In this document: positions 24,660-33,832 of the stretch, one piece after another | Position numbering within the stretch: position 1 is the first letter of the stretch | Layout: each line of letters starts with the position of its first letter | Source of the DNA: Bhargavaea changchunensis | GTDB lineage: Bacteria; Bacillota; Bacilli; Bacillales_A; Planococcaceae | Direction: 5' to 3' | DNA: 64,000 bases | Assembly: GCF_042665595.1 (NCBI RefSeq) | Contig: NZ_JBHTCT010000007.1 | Location: 115,908-179,907 of the forward strand | Notes under the pieces: model-generated | What the model was told of the DNA's origin: nothing | Databases searched by the model: none | The model's input: only the letters and a program-made list of their open reading frames with translations | Translations under genes and position numbers: made by a program

Positions 24660-25685
24660 TTGCGGTCTCTTTCCAGCTTCAAACTTCCATGGTATGGTGG
24701 GTGGAAATCCGACGGGAGGGTGGAGGAAATCACAACGACATCCTGGATCGTGTATGGACATGAACGGCTGTTGGAGATGTTACCCGACTGGAATCCGAAG
24801 CGAAATGAGCTGAAGCTGCAACAGAAAAATCGCCGCGCCGGATTGGCGGGCGAGGAGCGGGTATTAGAAGTGGTCCGCTCTTCAGGACTACCGAACGACA
24901 GTATGGTGCTGTCAGATATCAGACTGCAGATCATACCGGGTGTAACCATCCAAATTGATACACTTGTGCTGACGCCTGCCATCGCCCTGATTTTCGAAAC
25001 CAAACAAATTGCCGGCCGCTTACGCTTTGTCCGAAATCCTGCGCAACTTGAGAAAGTTGAGGACAATAAAATCATTCAGTCCATGGACTGTCCTGCCGCC
25101 CAGTTCGAGGACCAGCGGGCAAGCCTGGAAACCTGGCTCTTGATGCGCGGATTCTCCATCCCGGTAGGCGGCTCTGTCGTCTTCACGACCAACCCGATCA
25201 TTGAAACCATTCCACAAGGACTCCCGGTCATCAAACTCCGCGAGCTGCGCAGATTCATTGCGCAATCCCTGCAATTCGATCCGGTGATGAGCCGCCGTGA
25301 AGTGGAAATGCTGGCCAACACAATCCGCTCGAGTCATTCGCCGTACATTCCGTTTCCACTGTTCGGAAAGTATGGATTTGATCCGGAGAAGTTTGACTGG
25401 GGACCCAGATGCGATTGCGGCTACCTTCTTGATAAGACTTCTGAAATGACCTGGTCGTGCCGCCCGTGTGAACTGAATATGATCGATCCATATGTAAAAA
25501 CCTTGTTGACCTGGTTTCTGCTGCGCAGCAAAACGATTACGGTAAAACAATTCTGTATGATATTTCAGTGCTCAAGGAGAACCGGGGTACGTGTGCTTAA
25601 TCGGCTCCCACTCATGAGAGACGGGAAGGCCCGATCAACTTATTATGAAATCGACTACCACCAACTCGACCTCTTTGAGTCGTGA
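24660..25685 (+). CDS. NERD-domain nuclease-like protein with zinc ribbon
   Basis: Up to 341 residues. NERD domain with GLAGEERV, IQIDTLV and LIFETKQ as catalytic positions, then a Cys4 zinc ribbon (CDCG ... CRPC) and a helix-turn-helix-like end (KTITVKQFCMIFQCSRRTGVRVLNRL). Clearly paralogous to 12913-13881; both share HERLL near the N terminus. The start is uncertain: TTG at 24660 has no ribosome site, GTG at 24720 directly abuts GGGAGG, and ATC at 24729 is well spaced from it and matches the paralogue's length. A 21-bp array begins at the stop codon itself. Confidence 0.78.
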   Translation: MRSLSSFKLPWYGGWKSDGRVEEITTTSWIVYGHERLLEMLPDWNPKRNELKLQQKNRRAGLAGEERVLEVVRSSGLPNDSMVLSDIRLQIIPGVTIQIDTLVLTPAIALIFETKQIAGRLRFVRNPAQLEKVEDNKIIQSMDCPAAQFEDQRASLETWLLMRGFSIPVGGSVVFTTNPIIETIPQGLPVIKLRELRRFIAQSLQFDPVMSRREVEMLANTIRSSHSPYIPFPLFGKYGFDPEKFDWGPRCDCGYLLDKTSEMTWSCRPCELNMIDPYVKTLLTWFLLRSKTITVKQFCMIFQCSRRTGVRVLNRLPLMRDGKARSTYYEIDYHQLDLFES

Positions 25686-25786
25686 ATGTCTCGATACTGC
25701 TCGTGAATGTCCCAATACCGCTCCTGAATGTCTCAATACCTCCCATGAATGTCTCGATTCGCCGCCTGAATGTCTCGATACCAGCC
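25682..25786 (+). repeat. 21-bp-period array, five units (word TGAATGTCTCGATAC)
   Basis: Units at 25682, 25703, 25724, 25745 and 25766, exactly 21 bp apart, with core TGAATGTC(T/C)C(G/A)AT. The first unit overlaps the NERD stop codon: its TGA is the stop. Confidence 0.95.
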
Positions 25787-25893
25787 TTACGCTCACAAGA
25801 ACCACCGCCTAACCGGGTCAGTGCGTGCCTGGGCAAACGCCCATGCCCTCCTGCCGGCTTTGAATAGGTTACGGTGAAAAAGGAGAGTGACAA

Positions 25894-26079
25894 ATGACCA
25901 GGTATCACCGGGAAGATTACAGGCGTCGTGATTATCGGGATCGTGATTACTACCGCCGCTATAGACCAGGCAGAGGATTTTATCCGGGGTATCCATTCTT
26001 CTACCCGCCATTCTATTATCCTCCGTATGTGTATCCTCCGTATGGATATCCTCCATTCGGCTATCCTTATGGATACTAA
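25894..26079 (+). CDS. Small Tyr/Pro/Gly-rich protein
   Basis: A 61-residue protein with an Arg/Tyr/Asp-rich first half (RRRDYRDRDYYRRYRPG) and a second half of Pro-Tyr pairs (FYYPPYVYPPYGYPPFGY). AAAAAGGAGAG precedes the ATG and a strong terminator follows, so it is a real gene. Composition resembles small spore coat or crosslinkable surface proteins; that role is a guess. Confidence 0.75.
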   Translation: MTRYHREDYRRRDYRDRDYYRRYRPGRGFYPGYPFFYPPFYYPPYVYPPYGYPPFGYPYGY

Positions 26080-26106
26080 AAAACCCCGCCGTTGGGCGGG
26101 GTTTTT
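26079..26106. terminator. Bidirectional terminator
   Basis: AAAAACCCCGCC pairs with GGCGGGGTTTTT, shared by the small Tyr/Pro-rich gene and uppP. Confidence 0.92.
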
Positions 26107-26112
26107 AATCCG

Positions 26113-26943
26113 TTACATCCACACAATCCACGCCAGCAACGCAGCGAGTACGATGCGGTAGATGGCGAATGGGGTGAGTTTGATGCGGTCGATGAGTTTC
26201 AGGAAGAACTTGATCGACAGGAGCGAGAACAGGAACGCGCTGATGAAGCCTACCACGTAGAAGGACAGATAGTCCATCGACATCATGTCCATGTTCTTGA
26301 CGACGGAGACGAGACTCGCGCCGGCCATGATCGGAACCGCCATGATGAAGGTGAAATCGGCGGCCGTTTTGTGGCTGAGGCCGAACAGGACACCTCCGGA
26401 GATGGTTGCGCCGGAGCGCGAGAAGCCGGGCCAGAGCGAGAGGCACTGGACAAGGCCGATCGAGAAGGCCTGCTTGTACGTCAGCTGGTCAAGCGACGTG
26501 ACACGCGGGGTCTTTGGACCGAACTTGTCGGCCGCGATCATGAGGATCGCCCCCGCGACAAGCGCCCAGATGACGGTTTCGACGCCGAACAGATGGTCAT
26601 CGATAAAGTCCTTGAAGGCAAAACCGAGCACGACCGCCGGCAGCATGCCGATGATGACGTGCATCAGGTTGAATCCGGTGCCTCCGCCCTCACGCGTTTC
26701 CACCTGGTACAGCCCGATCAGGCTGAACAGGCGCTTCCAGAATACGATGACGACAGCCAGGATCGAGCCGAGCTGGATGACGATCTTGAACGTGTTCGCC
26801 GGATACTTCCCGAGGAACTCTTCCGTTTTTAACCACATGTCGTCGACAATGATCAGGTGGCCCGTCGAGGAAACCGGCGCAAACTCCGTCATCCCTTCGA
26901 CAAACCCCAGAATAATGGCTTTTAACAGGTCAAACCAATCCAT
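26113..26943 (-). CDS. uppP: Undecaprenyl-diphosphatase UppP
   Basis: A 276-residue membrane enzyme (BacA/UppP) that recycles undecaprenyl pyrophosphate for wall synthesis and can give bacitracin resistance. The two catalytic motifs are present: EGMTEFAPVSSTGHL (about 16-30) and FSRSGATISGG (about 165-175). About eight helices. It starts six bases after the stop of the DedA gene, so the two probably share one mRNA; its own ribosome site is weak. Confidence 0.95.
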   Translation of the reverse strand: MDWFDLLKAIILGFVEGMTEFAPVSSTGHLIIVDDMWLKTEEFLGKYPANTFKIVIQLGSILAVVIVFWKRLFSLIGLYQVETREGGGTGFNLMHVIIGMLPAVVLGFAFKDFIDDHLFGVETVIWALVAGAILMIAADKFGPKTPRVTSLDQLTYKQAFSIGLVQCLSLWPGFSRSGATISGGVLFGLSHKTAADFTFIMAVPIMAGASLVSVVKNMDMMSMDYLSFYVVGFISAFLFSLLSIKFFLKLIDRIKLTPFAIYRIVLAALLAWIVWM

Positions 26944-26949
26944 ACTTTA

Positions 26950-27561
26950 TTAAGCCCGCTTTCTTCTGAAGTTGATGTACCAGATGATTGCAGCAATCCC
27001 CAGGACGGCGATCAATGCATAAGCGATGTTCGAGTAAATGTCCATGTAATGAACGATGCTTTCCCAGTTGTCTCCCACGGCCGCTCCGAGTGATACGAGA
27101 ACGGTGTTCCAGATCAGACTTCCGAGCGTTGTGAGGAGGAGGAACAGCCAAATGTTCATATTCGACATCCCCGCAGGAAGCGAAATCAGGCTCCGGATCA
27201 GCGGGACGAGGCGGCAGAAAAACACCGTCCACGGTCCGTATTTGTCGAACCACGCATCCGCTTTATGGATATCTTCACGCGTCAGGCGGAGCACCCGGCC
27301 CCAGCGGTCCACGATTTTCCCGAGCCGCTCCACATCCAGAAGCCGCCCGATGTAGTACAGAATGATGGCGCCTGCGACGGATCCCGCCGTCGATGCCGCG
27401 ATCACCCCGATTTTCGTGAGCGAGCTGGCCGTCGTCATGAACCCGCCAAACGTCAGGATCACCTCGGACGGAATCGGCGGGAATACATTTTCCACCATAA
27501 TTAGAACGAATACTCCGGCATACCCGAACTGTTCCATGATGTCGGTAATCCAATTTCCCAT
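26950..27561 (-). CDS. DedA family membrane protein
   Basis: A 203-residue DedA/VTT-domain protein with EVILTFGG near the N terminus and the family motif FCRLVPLIRSLISLPAG (about 108-124). DedA proteins are needed for envelope homeostasis; some act in undecaprenyl phosphate recycling (UptA), which makes the pairing with uppP directly downstream meaningful. TTGGAGGAAAC precedes the start. Confidence 0.9.
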   Translation of the reverse strand: MGNWITDIMEQFGYAGVFVLIMVENVFPPIPSEVILTFGGFMTTASSLTKIGVIAASTAGSVAGAIILYYIGRLLDVERLGKIVDRWGRVLRLTREDIHKADAWFDKYGPWTVFFCRLVPLIRSLISLPAGMSNMNIWLFLLLTTLGSLIWNTVLVSLGAAVGDNWESIVHYMDIYSNIAYALIAVLGIAAIIWYINFRRKRA

Positions 27562-27717
27562 CTGTTTCCTCCAAATTTTTGCCTTAAGTCAGTTTACTAG
27601 AGAACCCCGTTTTTGGGAAGACGTGCCGTACGCCGCTCCCGCCGGACGGCCTGCTGGCAGGGGCGGGACGCACTCCCGGAGTTCATAAAGACGCAAAGGC
27701 CCATTGAAGGTTCCCTT

Positions 27718-29022
27718 TTATTCCTCTTCCCCGGCAATCGTGATCGACCGGTCGATCCGGAGCGTAAAACGGACGGTCTCCTCTTTGCCCGCGGGAACCG
27801 TGACGGGGATCAGGACGTCACCGAACTCCCGCTCCGCCGGGTGGTCAGACTCTGCAATGTCCCAGTGGCGCTCATGGACCGGGTGCCGGATGATGACCGT
27901 CACGGGAACGTCCTTCGCATTGCGGATGGCATACATATAGGATTCCAGATCATAGCGTCCTTCTTTCCGCGACGATGTGAGACCGGAATCCACGGTGATG
28001 TCGAAGGCCTGCCCGAGCTGGAGCCTGACGCGCTCCCCCTTGGCGGTATGCCCGATCCGGTCTTCACCGACAAACTCCGCCGTGCCGTCTGTCCGGTTGT
28101 TCCGGTAGAACTTCACGGTGCCCTGCGGCAGCGGGAAGCCGAGGCCGGCCGCTTCGGTGTTGCCGAACTCAAAGTAGATTGCCGGGTTGCGGTCGTACGG
28201 TCCGATTTCATAAATGGTGCGTCCCGCCGCCCCCTCTGCGCCGATCAGCCGGACCTGCTTTTGCTGGCGGTCCTTGATGGTGACTGTTCCCGGGATCGTA
28301 TAGAGATGGTAGTCGGCAAATGATTCGTGTTCCGGCATGCCCCTTTCCTCGACTGCACTGTATAGGATGAACCGGTCCGGTTCTTCCGCGCGGTGGACCT
28401 CCCCTGCCAGCACCCGCAATACCGCATCCTCATACGTCATCCCCGACTCGTTCCGGAGCGTCATCCAGCCGGTCAGGCTGAATGTCTCCTTGCCGTCTGT
28501 TTCCGCAGGGAGCGCAATGACGTAATCCGTCTCCCACGACATCCCCTGTGTCAGGTAGCTTACCCGGACTTCATCTGACGTGGTCCGCGACGCATGCCAG
28601 ACAAGGGCAGGAGTCAAAATCAGGCCGCCCGGCAGCTCCGGCAGGCGGACCTGTCCTTTCGGATCGAGGACAATCTCGCCCGTTTCCAGGTCTTCGACGA
28701 CCATGCCATTCGCGACACTCAAAAGCCGGTAGCGCGAACGCTTGCCGGATTCCGGATCGACGATGGTGAGCTCCCGCCCGATATACTTCTCCAGCAATTT
28801 ATTCTTGTCCACGAGATCGTATTCATAGTTCATCTCCCGGATGTCCAGACCCTCGACGAGGATCGACTCCGTCTCGATCCGCTGCGCCACATCCAGATAA
28901 CGCAGCACCCCGTCCGCCGGGAACTCCGGCAGCTTCCTCGTTTCCTTGACCAGCGCAAAGCCATCATTATAGACAGTCAGCGCGCGCGACACCGCATCCT
29001 TTCCAGAAATATCAGCAGGCAT
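27718..29022 (-). CDS. DUF4139 domain protein
   Basis: A 434-residue soluble protein with the DUF4139 layout: N-terminal beta-rich part (ALTVYNDGFALVKETRKLP) and a C-terminal beta-sandwich ending VRFTLRID. It has no signal peptide. The function of this domain is unknown. AAAAGGGGGGA precedes the start. The 27562-27717 gap towards dedA holds GC-rich imperfect hairpins only. Confidence 0.82.
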   Translation of the reverse strand: MPADISGKDAVSRALTVYNDGFALVKETRKLPEFPADGVLRYLDVAQRIETESILVEGLDIREMNYEYDLVDKNKLLEKYIGRELTIVDPESGKRSRYRLLSVANGMVVEDLETGEIVLDPKGQVRLPELPGGLILTPALVWHASRTTSDEVRVSYLTQGMSWETDYVIALPAETDGKETFSLTGWMTLRNESGMTYEDAVLRVLAGEVHRAEEPDRFILYSAVEERGMPEHESFADYHLYTIPGTVTIKDRQQKQVRLIGAEGAAGRTIYEIGPYDRNPAIYFEFGNTEAAGLGFPLPQGTVKFYRNNRTDGTAEFVGEDRIGHTAKGERVRLQLGQAFDITVDSGLTSSRKEGRYDLESYMYAIRNAKDVPVTVIIRHPVHERHWDIAESDHPAEREFGDVLIPVTVPAGKEETVRFTLRIDRSITIAGEEE

Positions 29023-29148
29023 GGCGATCCCCCCTTTTCTGTGATTGTATCACTGCGCCCGGCGGTTGCGCCTCTACGAATCTGCCGGATGAATCCTAAT
29101 TTCAACTTACTCGCTGCGCACTTCAGGCATGATGCACCTTGCACAAAT

Positions 29149-29173
29149 GAAAAAATCGGGCCGAAGCCCGATT
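29149..29173 (-). terminator. Terminator of M20 amidohydrolase gene
   Basis: AATCGGGC pairs with GCCCGATT, with T5 on the minus strand. Confidence 0.85.
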
Positions 29174-29175
29174 CC

Positions 29176-30384
29176 TCATGCATGGATTGCCGTATTTTCC
29201 TGCTCTGCCGTATCCCCAAGAAAATCGAGGACCGCTCCAATGAAGGTTTTGCCGATGTATTGGATCGAGCGCTCATCGACGTTGAACTTCGGATGATGGT
29301 GCGGGTAGTCTGCGCCGATTTCCGGATTGCCTCCGCCGATAATGAAATAGGAGGCTTTCACGTGCTGGGTGTAGTAGGCGAAATCCTCGCTGCCGGACAT
29401 CGGCTCGCCGTACCGGACTTGGTCGCTGCCGAAGAGGGACGACGCCACCTTGGCGATGCGCGCCGTTTCATTTGTATCATTCTGGATCGACGGGCAGTCC
29501 CGCACATATCCGAATTCATAAGTTGCACCATTGCCTTCGCAGGTAGTGCGTGTCAGACGTTCCATCGCTTCCTCGATCAGGTCGCGCACCTCGGGATCAT
29601 AGGTGCGGACGGTACCTTTCAGGACTGCCTTGTCCGGAATGACATTCGTGGCCTCACCGCTCTGGAACGAGCCTACGGTGATGACGCCCGAGCGCATCGG
29701 ATTCACTCTGCGGCTGAGGATCTGCTGGAAGTTAACGACGAGCTGGCTTGCGGTCACGAGCGGGTCGATCGTCGTGTGTGGCGCCGCTCCGTGCCCGCCC
29801 TTGCCGTAAATGGTGATCTCAAAATCATCCTGGGCCGAAGACGCGTAGCCTTCCATCACCCTTACGGTGCCGAGCGGCTGGTCGGACATGACATGTGCTC
29901 CGTAAAGCACATCGACCCCGTCCAGGCAGCCATCCTGGATCATGAAGTCCGCGCCGCCCGGTGTCGTTTCTTCCGCGTGCTGATGGAGAAAGACGACCGT
30001 GCCGGTAAGTTCATCACGGACTTCGGAAAGCACTTTGGCCACACCGAGCAACGTGGCCGTATGGAGATCGTGGCCGCAGGCGTGCATGACGCCCGGCACG
30101 GTCGATTTATACGGAACATCCTTTTCGTCCTGGATCGGCAGCGCGTCAAAGTCCGCGCGCAGGGCGACTGTTTTGCCGGGCTTGCCGCCCTTCAGTGTCC
30201 CGACGACCCCGCGGCCGCCGACGCCCGTGCGGACCTCGATGCCGAGGTTCCGGAGATACTCGGCGACAAACGCCGGTGTCCGCTCCTCGGTGTGTCCGAC
30301 TTCCGGATGCATATGGAGGTCGCGACGGATCGCGACGAGTTCTTCCTGAAGTTGGCTGAAACGCTCATATAATGTTTGATTCAT
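29176..30384 (-). CDS. M20 amidohydrolase (hippurate hydrolase-like)
   Basis: A 402-residue peptidase of the M20D amidohydrolase group with metal motifs MHACGHDLHTATLLG (about 100) and HQHAEETTPGG (about 135) and an ending SGSEDFAYYTQHV (about 350). It should remove an N-acyl group from an amino acid or similar conjugate. The ATG at 30384 follows GAGGAGGATAAAC; the in-frame ATG at 30402 overlaps that site. It lies 54 bp downstream of the YfcC-type transporter, which probably imports the substrate. Confidence 0.9.
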   Translation of the reverse strand: MNQTLYERFSQLQEELVAIRRDLHMHPEVGHTEERTPAFVAEYLRNLGIEVRTGVGGRGVVGTLKGGKPGKTVALRADFDALPIQDEKDVPYKSTVPGVMHACGHDLHTATLLGVAKVLSEVRDELTGTVVFLHQHAEETTPGGADFMIQDGCLDGVDVLYGAHVMSDQPLGTVRVMEGYASSAQDDFEITIYGKGGHGAAPHTTIDPLVTASQLVVNFQQILSRRVNPMRSGVITVGSFQSGEATNVIPDKAVLKGTVRTYDPEVRDLIEEAMERLTRTTCEGNGATYEFGYVRDCPSIQNDTNETARIAKVASSLFGSDQVRYGEPMSGSEDFAYYTQHVKASYFIIGGGNPEIGADYPHHHPKFNVDERSIQYIGKTFIGAVLDFLGDTAEQENTAIHA

Positions 30385-30401
30385 GTTTATCCTCCTCATC
30401 A

Positions 30402-30427
30402 TTTAAAGGGGCGGCAAACGCCGCCCC
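30402..30427 (-). terminator. Intercistronic hairpin, transporter to amidohydrolase
   Basis: GGGGCGGC pairs with GCCGCCCC, then TTTAAAT on the minus strand. Partial terminator or mRNA stabiliser, since the ribosome site of the next gene starts right after it. Confidence 0.5.
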
Positions 30428-30438
30428 AGGTATTCCAA

Positions 30439-31857
30439 TCAAGCCGGCCAGATGAACAGATGGGCGATCGTGACGATGATGATCGCCATGATGAATTGGA
30501 TGACAAACAGCGGAGCCATCCACTTGAACCATTTCGTAAGGGAAATACCGGCCATGGCGAGTGCCGCGAACAGCAGCCCGTTTGTCGGCGAGAAGATGTT
30601 CGTGATGCCGTCACCCATCTGGAAAGCGAGGACCACGGTCTGGCGGCTGACGCCGATCAGGTCGCCGAGTGGCGTCATAAGCGGCATCGTCAGTGCGGCC
30701 TGGCCGCTGCCGGAAGCAACGATGAGGTTCATGAACGCCTGAACGACAAACATAGCACCCGCGGCAAGCGCGGTCGGAAGCTCCGAAACGAGGCCGGAGA
30801 TCCCATAGAGGATCGTGTCGATCGTGCTGCTGTTTTCAAGCAGCGTGACGGCACCATACGCGAATCCGACTACGAGGGCGCCGACGAGCAGCTCTTCGCA
30901 TCCGCGGACGAACGCCATTGTCGTCCCGTTGACCCCCATGCGGTTCACGATTCCGATCGCAATCGCCATGATGACGAACAGCGCGGAGATCTCTTGGATA
31001 TACCAGCCGTACTTGATGACGCCGTAAGCAAGGGCAATGAATGTGGCGAGCAGGATCAGAAGCGTGACGCCCTGCCTGCGGGACAGCTTCATCTCAAGCG
31101 CGGCCGCCTTGTCCACATTACGTTTTTTGTCTTCTTCAAATGTCACGCTAAGCTCCGGATTCTTCTTCACCTTGGCAGCGTAGCGCATTACGAAGAGAAT
31201 CGATACCGTCACGTAGGCGAACCAGAAGAAGATCCGCGGAACCATTCCCGAGAAGGTCGGGAGTTCGGCGATGCCCTGTGCAACACCGACCGTGAACGGG
31301 TTCATGAACGCAGCGGTGAATCCGGTGGCGACTCCGACCATGACAACTGCAGCACCGGTCATGGAGTCAAAGCCCATCATCATTGCAAGCGGCACCAGGA
31401 TCAGGATAAACGGCAGCGCCTCTTCGAACATGCCGATCGTCGCGCCCCCGATGGCGAAGAACATCATGAACACCGGAATCATCAGCATCTCCCGGCCCTC
31501 GAGCTTGCCGGAGACGGAGCCGAATGCGCCTTCGATCGCTTTGGTTTCCTTGAAGACGTTAAACGCCCCGCCGACGATGAAAATAAAAAATACGATGCCG
31601 GCGCTGGTTGCGAGACCGGCATGGATCGCCTTGAAAATATCCATAAAACCGGCCGGGTTGGACTCAATCTGCTGATAGGAGCCTTCCACGACCAGGGTCT
31701 GCCCCTCTTCGTTAGTCGTCCGCTCATATTCACCTGCCGGGATCAGATAAGTACTGAGCGCCGTCAGCAGTATAACTGCGAACAAGATGGCAAACGGATG
31801 GGGAACTTCGAATTTAAACCGCTTTTTGCGTGAGACGGATTCTGAGATGTTGGCCAT
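30439..31857 (-). CDS. YfcC family transporter
   Basis: A 472-residue membrane protein of the YfcC/DcuC-like basic amino acid or dicarboxylate transporter group, with FEVPHPFAILFAVILLTALSTYLIPAGEYER near the N terminus and QMGDGITNIFSPTNGLL near the end. About 12 helices. Co-directional with the M20 amidohydrolase, suggesting uptake of an acylated amino acid or peptide, by inference. Confidence 0.88.
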   Translation of the reverse strand: MANISESVSRKKRFKFEVPHPFAILFAVILLTALSTYLIPAGEYERTTNEEGQTLVVEGSYQQIESNPAGFMDIFKAIHAGLATSAGIVFFIFIVGGAFNVFKETKAIEGAFGSVSGKLEGREMLMIPVFMMFFAIGGATIGMFEEALPFILILVPLAMMMGFDSMTGAAVVMVGVATGFTAAFMNPFTVGVAQGIAELPTFSGMVPRIFFWFAYVTVSILFVMRYAAKVKKNPELSVTFEEDKKRNVDKAAALEMKLSRRQGVTLLILLATFIALAYGVIKYGWYIQEISALFVIMAIAIGIVNRMGVNGTTMAFVRGCEELLVGALVVGFAYGAVTLLENSSTIDTILYGISGLVSELPTALAAGAMFVVQAFMNLIVASGSGQAALTMPLMTPLGDLIGVSRQTVVLAFQMGDGITNIFSPTNGLLFAALAMAGISLTKWFKWMAPLFVIQFIMAIIIVTIAHLFIWPA

Positions 31858-31904
31858 GGTGTCACTCCTAGATGTCGAAGACTTTCGAAATTTGAATATG
31901 TATA

Positions 31905-31933
31905 AATATAAGTTAATAGGAGTAGGTGGTCAA
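31905..31933 (-). promoter_or_regulatory. Sigma-A promoter of yfcC-type operon
   Basis: TTGACC, 17 bp, TATATT on the minus strand. Confidence 0.7.
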
Positions 31934-31993
31934 TACAAAATCTACAGATAATAAAACTTATTTTCCTCTATTTGATTGCACCTTCAAGAAATG

Positions 31994-32017
31994 GAAAAAC
32001 CGGGCATCGCCCGGCTT
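31994..32017 (-). terminator. Terminator of acid degradation cluster
   Basis: ACCGGGC pairs with GCCCGGCT, with a T run on the minus strand, behind the ligase stop. Confidence 0.8.
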
Positions 32018-32042
32018 TAACTGTATATTTATGAATGGTTTC

Positions 32043-33656
32043 TTATACCGTCTGCCCCATCTGCTCCCGCAGTTTCGCCTTGAGGAATTTGCCGACGGAT
32101 GTTTTCGGGATTTCATCCAGGAAGACGACGTTGTCCGGGACCCACCATTTGGCGAATTGGCCTTCCAGGTAGTCGAGGAGTTCCTGCTTTTTCTCATCAC
32201 TCCGCTCGATGCCGTCTTTCAGGACCACACACGCAAGTGGGCGCTCAAGCCACTTTTCGTGCGGGACAGCGATGACGGCAGCCTCGAAAACATCTTTATG
32301 CGTCATGAGGGCGTTCTCGAGGTCGACCGAGGAGATCCATTCGCCGCCGGACTTGATCAGGTCCTTGGTCCGGTCGGTGATCTTGATGTAGCCTTCCGGC
32401 GTCATAACGGCGATGTCACCGGTGTAGAGCCAGCCGTCGCGGAAGGCGTCTTCTGTGCGCTCATCCTTATAGTACTCACTGGCAATCCACGGGCCGCGGA
32501 CGGTCAGCTCGCCCATCGTCTTGCCATCCCACGGCACTTCGCCCTGCTCGTTGATGACGCGGGTGTCGATGCCCGGGATCGTCATGCCCTGCGAAGCGCG
32601 GAGGTCGAGCTTTTCTTCGGTGGAACGGTCTTCCACCGAAGTAGTGTAGTTCGACAAGCTGACGAGCGGCGACGTTTCGGTCATGCCGTAGCCGACGATG
32701 AACGGGATGCCGTACTTTTCCTCGAACGCCTTGATCAGGCCCTTCGGCGATGCCGAGCCGCCGCACACGATGGCGCGCAGCGAGCTGATGTCACGCGGCT
32801 TCTGCTCGAGCGTCTTCAGCACGCCGAGCCAGATGGTCGGCACACCCGCAGTGAGTGTGACCTTTTCCTGCTCGATCAGATCGAGCAGGACTTCCGGGTT
32901 AAATCCGCCCGGCCCCGGCAGCACCTGTGTGATGCCGAAGAAGACACCGGCAAACGGCAGGCCCCATGCATTAGCATGAAACATCGGGACGACTGACAGG
33001 GTGATGTCGCGCTCCGACAGCCCCATGCCGTCCGCAAGTCCCAGCGCGTAGCTGTGCAGGACGAGCCCGCGGTGCGAATAGACGACGCCCTTCGGATTGC
33101 CGGTCGTGGCACTTGTGTAGCACATGCCGGCCGGCGAGTTTTCATCCAGGTCATCCGGGAACTCGAAGTCGTCCGCCGCTTCTGCGATAAGCGCCTCGTA
33201 GGAATGGACGTTTTCGAGAGCGGTGTCCGGCAGCTTGTCCGAGTCGGACATGACGATGATGTGCTTGACCGTCTTCAGCTGCGGCGCGAGTTTTTCGATC
33301 AGCGGGAACAGGTCGTCATCCACAAGCAGGATTTCGTCTTCCGCATGGTTGATGACATAGACGATATGCTCCGGCGACAGCCGGATGTTGATCATATGCA
33401 GGATCGCCCCTGCGCACGGCACACCGAAGTACGCCTCGAGATGGCGGTGCGTGTTCCAGGCGAATGACCCGACCTTCGTCCCCCGCTCCATGCCGAGCGC
33501 GGTCAGGAGAGAAGCGAGCTTCCGGGTACGCTTCGCGAATTCGCGGTACGGAATGCGGTGCGTCTGTGTGGCTGTCTTTGAAATGATCTCCTTGTCCGGG
33601 AAGTAGCGCTCGGCGCGGTCCACGAACGTCTTCAATAGCAGCGGTGTCTTCATCAT
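32043..33656 (-). CDS. Fatty-acid/carboxylate CoA ligase
   Basis: A 537-residue AMP-forming acyl-CoA synthetase. Seen are the P-loop-like CYTSATTGNPKGVVYSH (about 180), YGMTETSPLV (about 310), the hinge YTGDIAVMTPEGYIKITDRTKD split region near 420, and the C-terminal catalytic Lys in KTSVGKFLK. It activates a medium- or long-chain or branched acid to its CoA ester. It is the last gene of the cluster 38145 to 32043, separated from the CoA transferase by a 21-bp array. AAAAAAGGAGAT precedes the start. Confidence 0.92.
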   Translation of the reverse strand: MMKTPLLLKTFVDRAERYFPDKEIISKTATQTHRIPYREFAKRTRKLASLLTALGMERGTKVGSFAWNTHRHLEAYFGVPCAGAILHMINIRLSPEHIVYVINHAEDEILLVDDDLFPLIEKLAPQLKTVKHIIVMSDSDKLPDTALENVHSYEALIAEAADDFEFPDDLDENSPAGMCYTSATTGNPKGVVYSHRGLVLHSYALGLADGMGLSERDITLSVVPMFHANAWGLPFAGVFFGITQVLPGPGGFNPEVLLDLIEQEKVTLTAGVPTIWLGVLKTLEQKPRDISSLRAIVCGGSASPKGLIKAFEEKYGIPFIVGYGMTETSPLVSLSNYTTSVEDRSTEEKLDLRASQGMTIPGIDTRVINEQGEVPWDGKTMGELTVRGPWIASEYYKDERTEDAFRDGWLYTGDIAVMTPEGYIKITDRTKDLIKSGGEWISSVDLENALMTHKDVFEAAVIAVPHEKWLERPLACVVLKDGIERSDEKKQELLDYLEGQFAKWWVPDNVVFLDEIPKTSVGKFLKAKLREQMGQTV

Positions 33657-33747
33657 TTGAATCCATCTCCTTTTTTATGGCGGATTGGCGATGGTGAAGG
33701 TCTGGTTGGGGTGGTGCTGCATAGCATGGTCGGCGGCTATCGGATGT

Positions 33748-33831
33748 GAGTTTGAAGATTAGGTGCTTGAGTTTGAAGACTACACGCTTGAGTTTGAAGA
33801 TTAGGCCCACGGGTTTGAAGATTACGTCCTG
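33748..33831 (-). repeat. 21-bp-period array, four units (word TAATCTTCAAACTC)
   Basis: Units at 33748, 33769, 33790 and 33811 read GAGTTTGAAGATTAG or close variants on the plus strand, exactly 21 bp apart. It abuts the stop codon of the CoA transferase gene (33833) and precedes the ligase gene. The rest of the gap (33657-33747) shows no further signal. Confidence 0.95.
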
Positions 33832-33832
33832 C

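Noticed and set aside
25612..25908. Heptad-repeat peptides encoded by the arrays (for example IETF or NVSI repeats)
   Set aside because: The 21-bp period always gives a seven-residue repeat in any open frame. No ribosome sites are found, and words differ between arrays, so coding is unlikely.
28594..30372. Open plus-strand frame of 592 codons
   Set aside because: It runs antisense over the DUF4139 and M20 genes, has no ribosome site, and gives a His/Arg-rich protein typical of shadow frames in GC-rich genes.
30376..31833. Open plus-strand frame of 485 codons
   Set aside because: Antisense to the YfcC transporter; rich in His, Arg and Asp as expected for the reverse of membrane codons.
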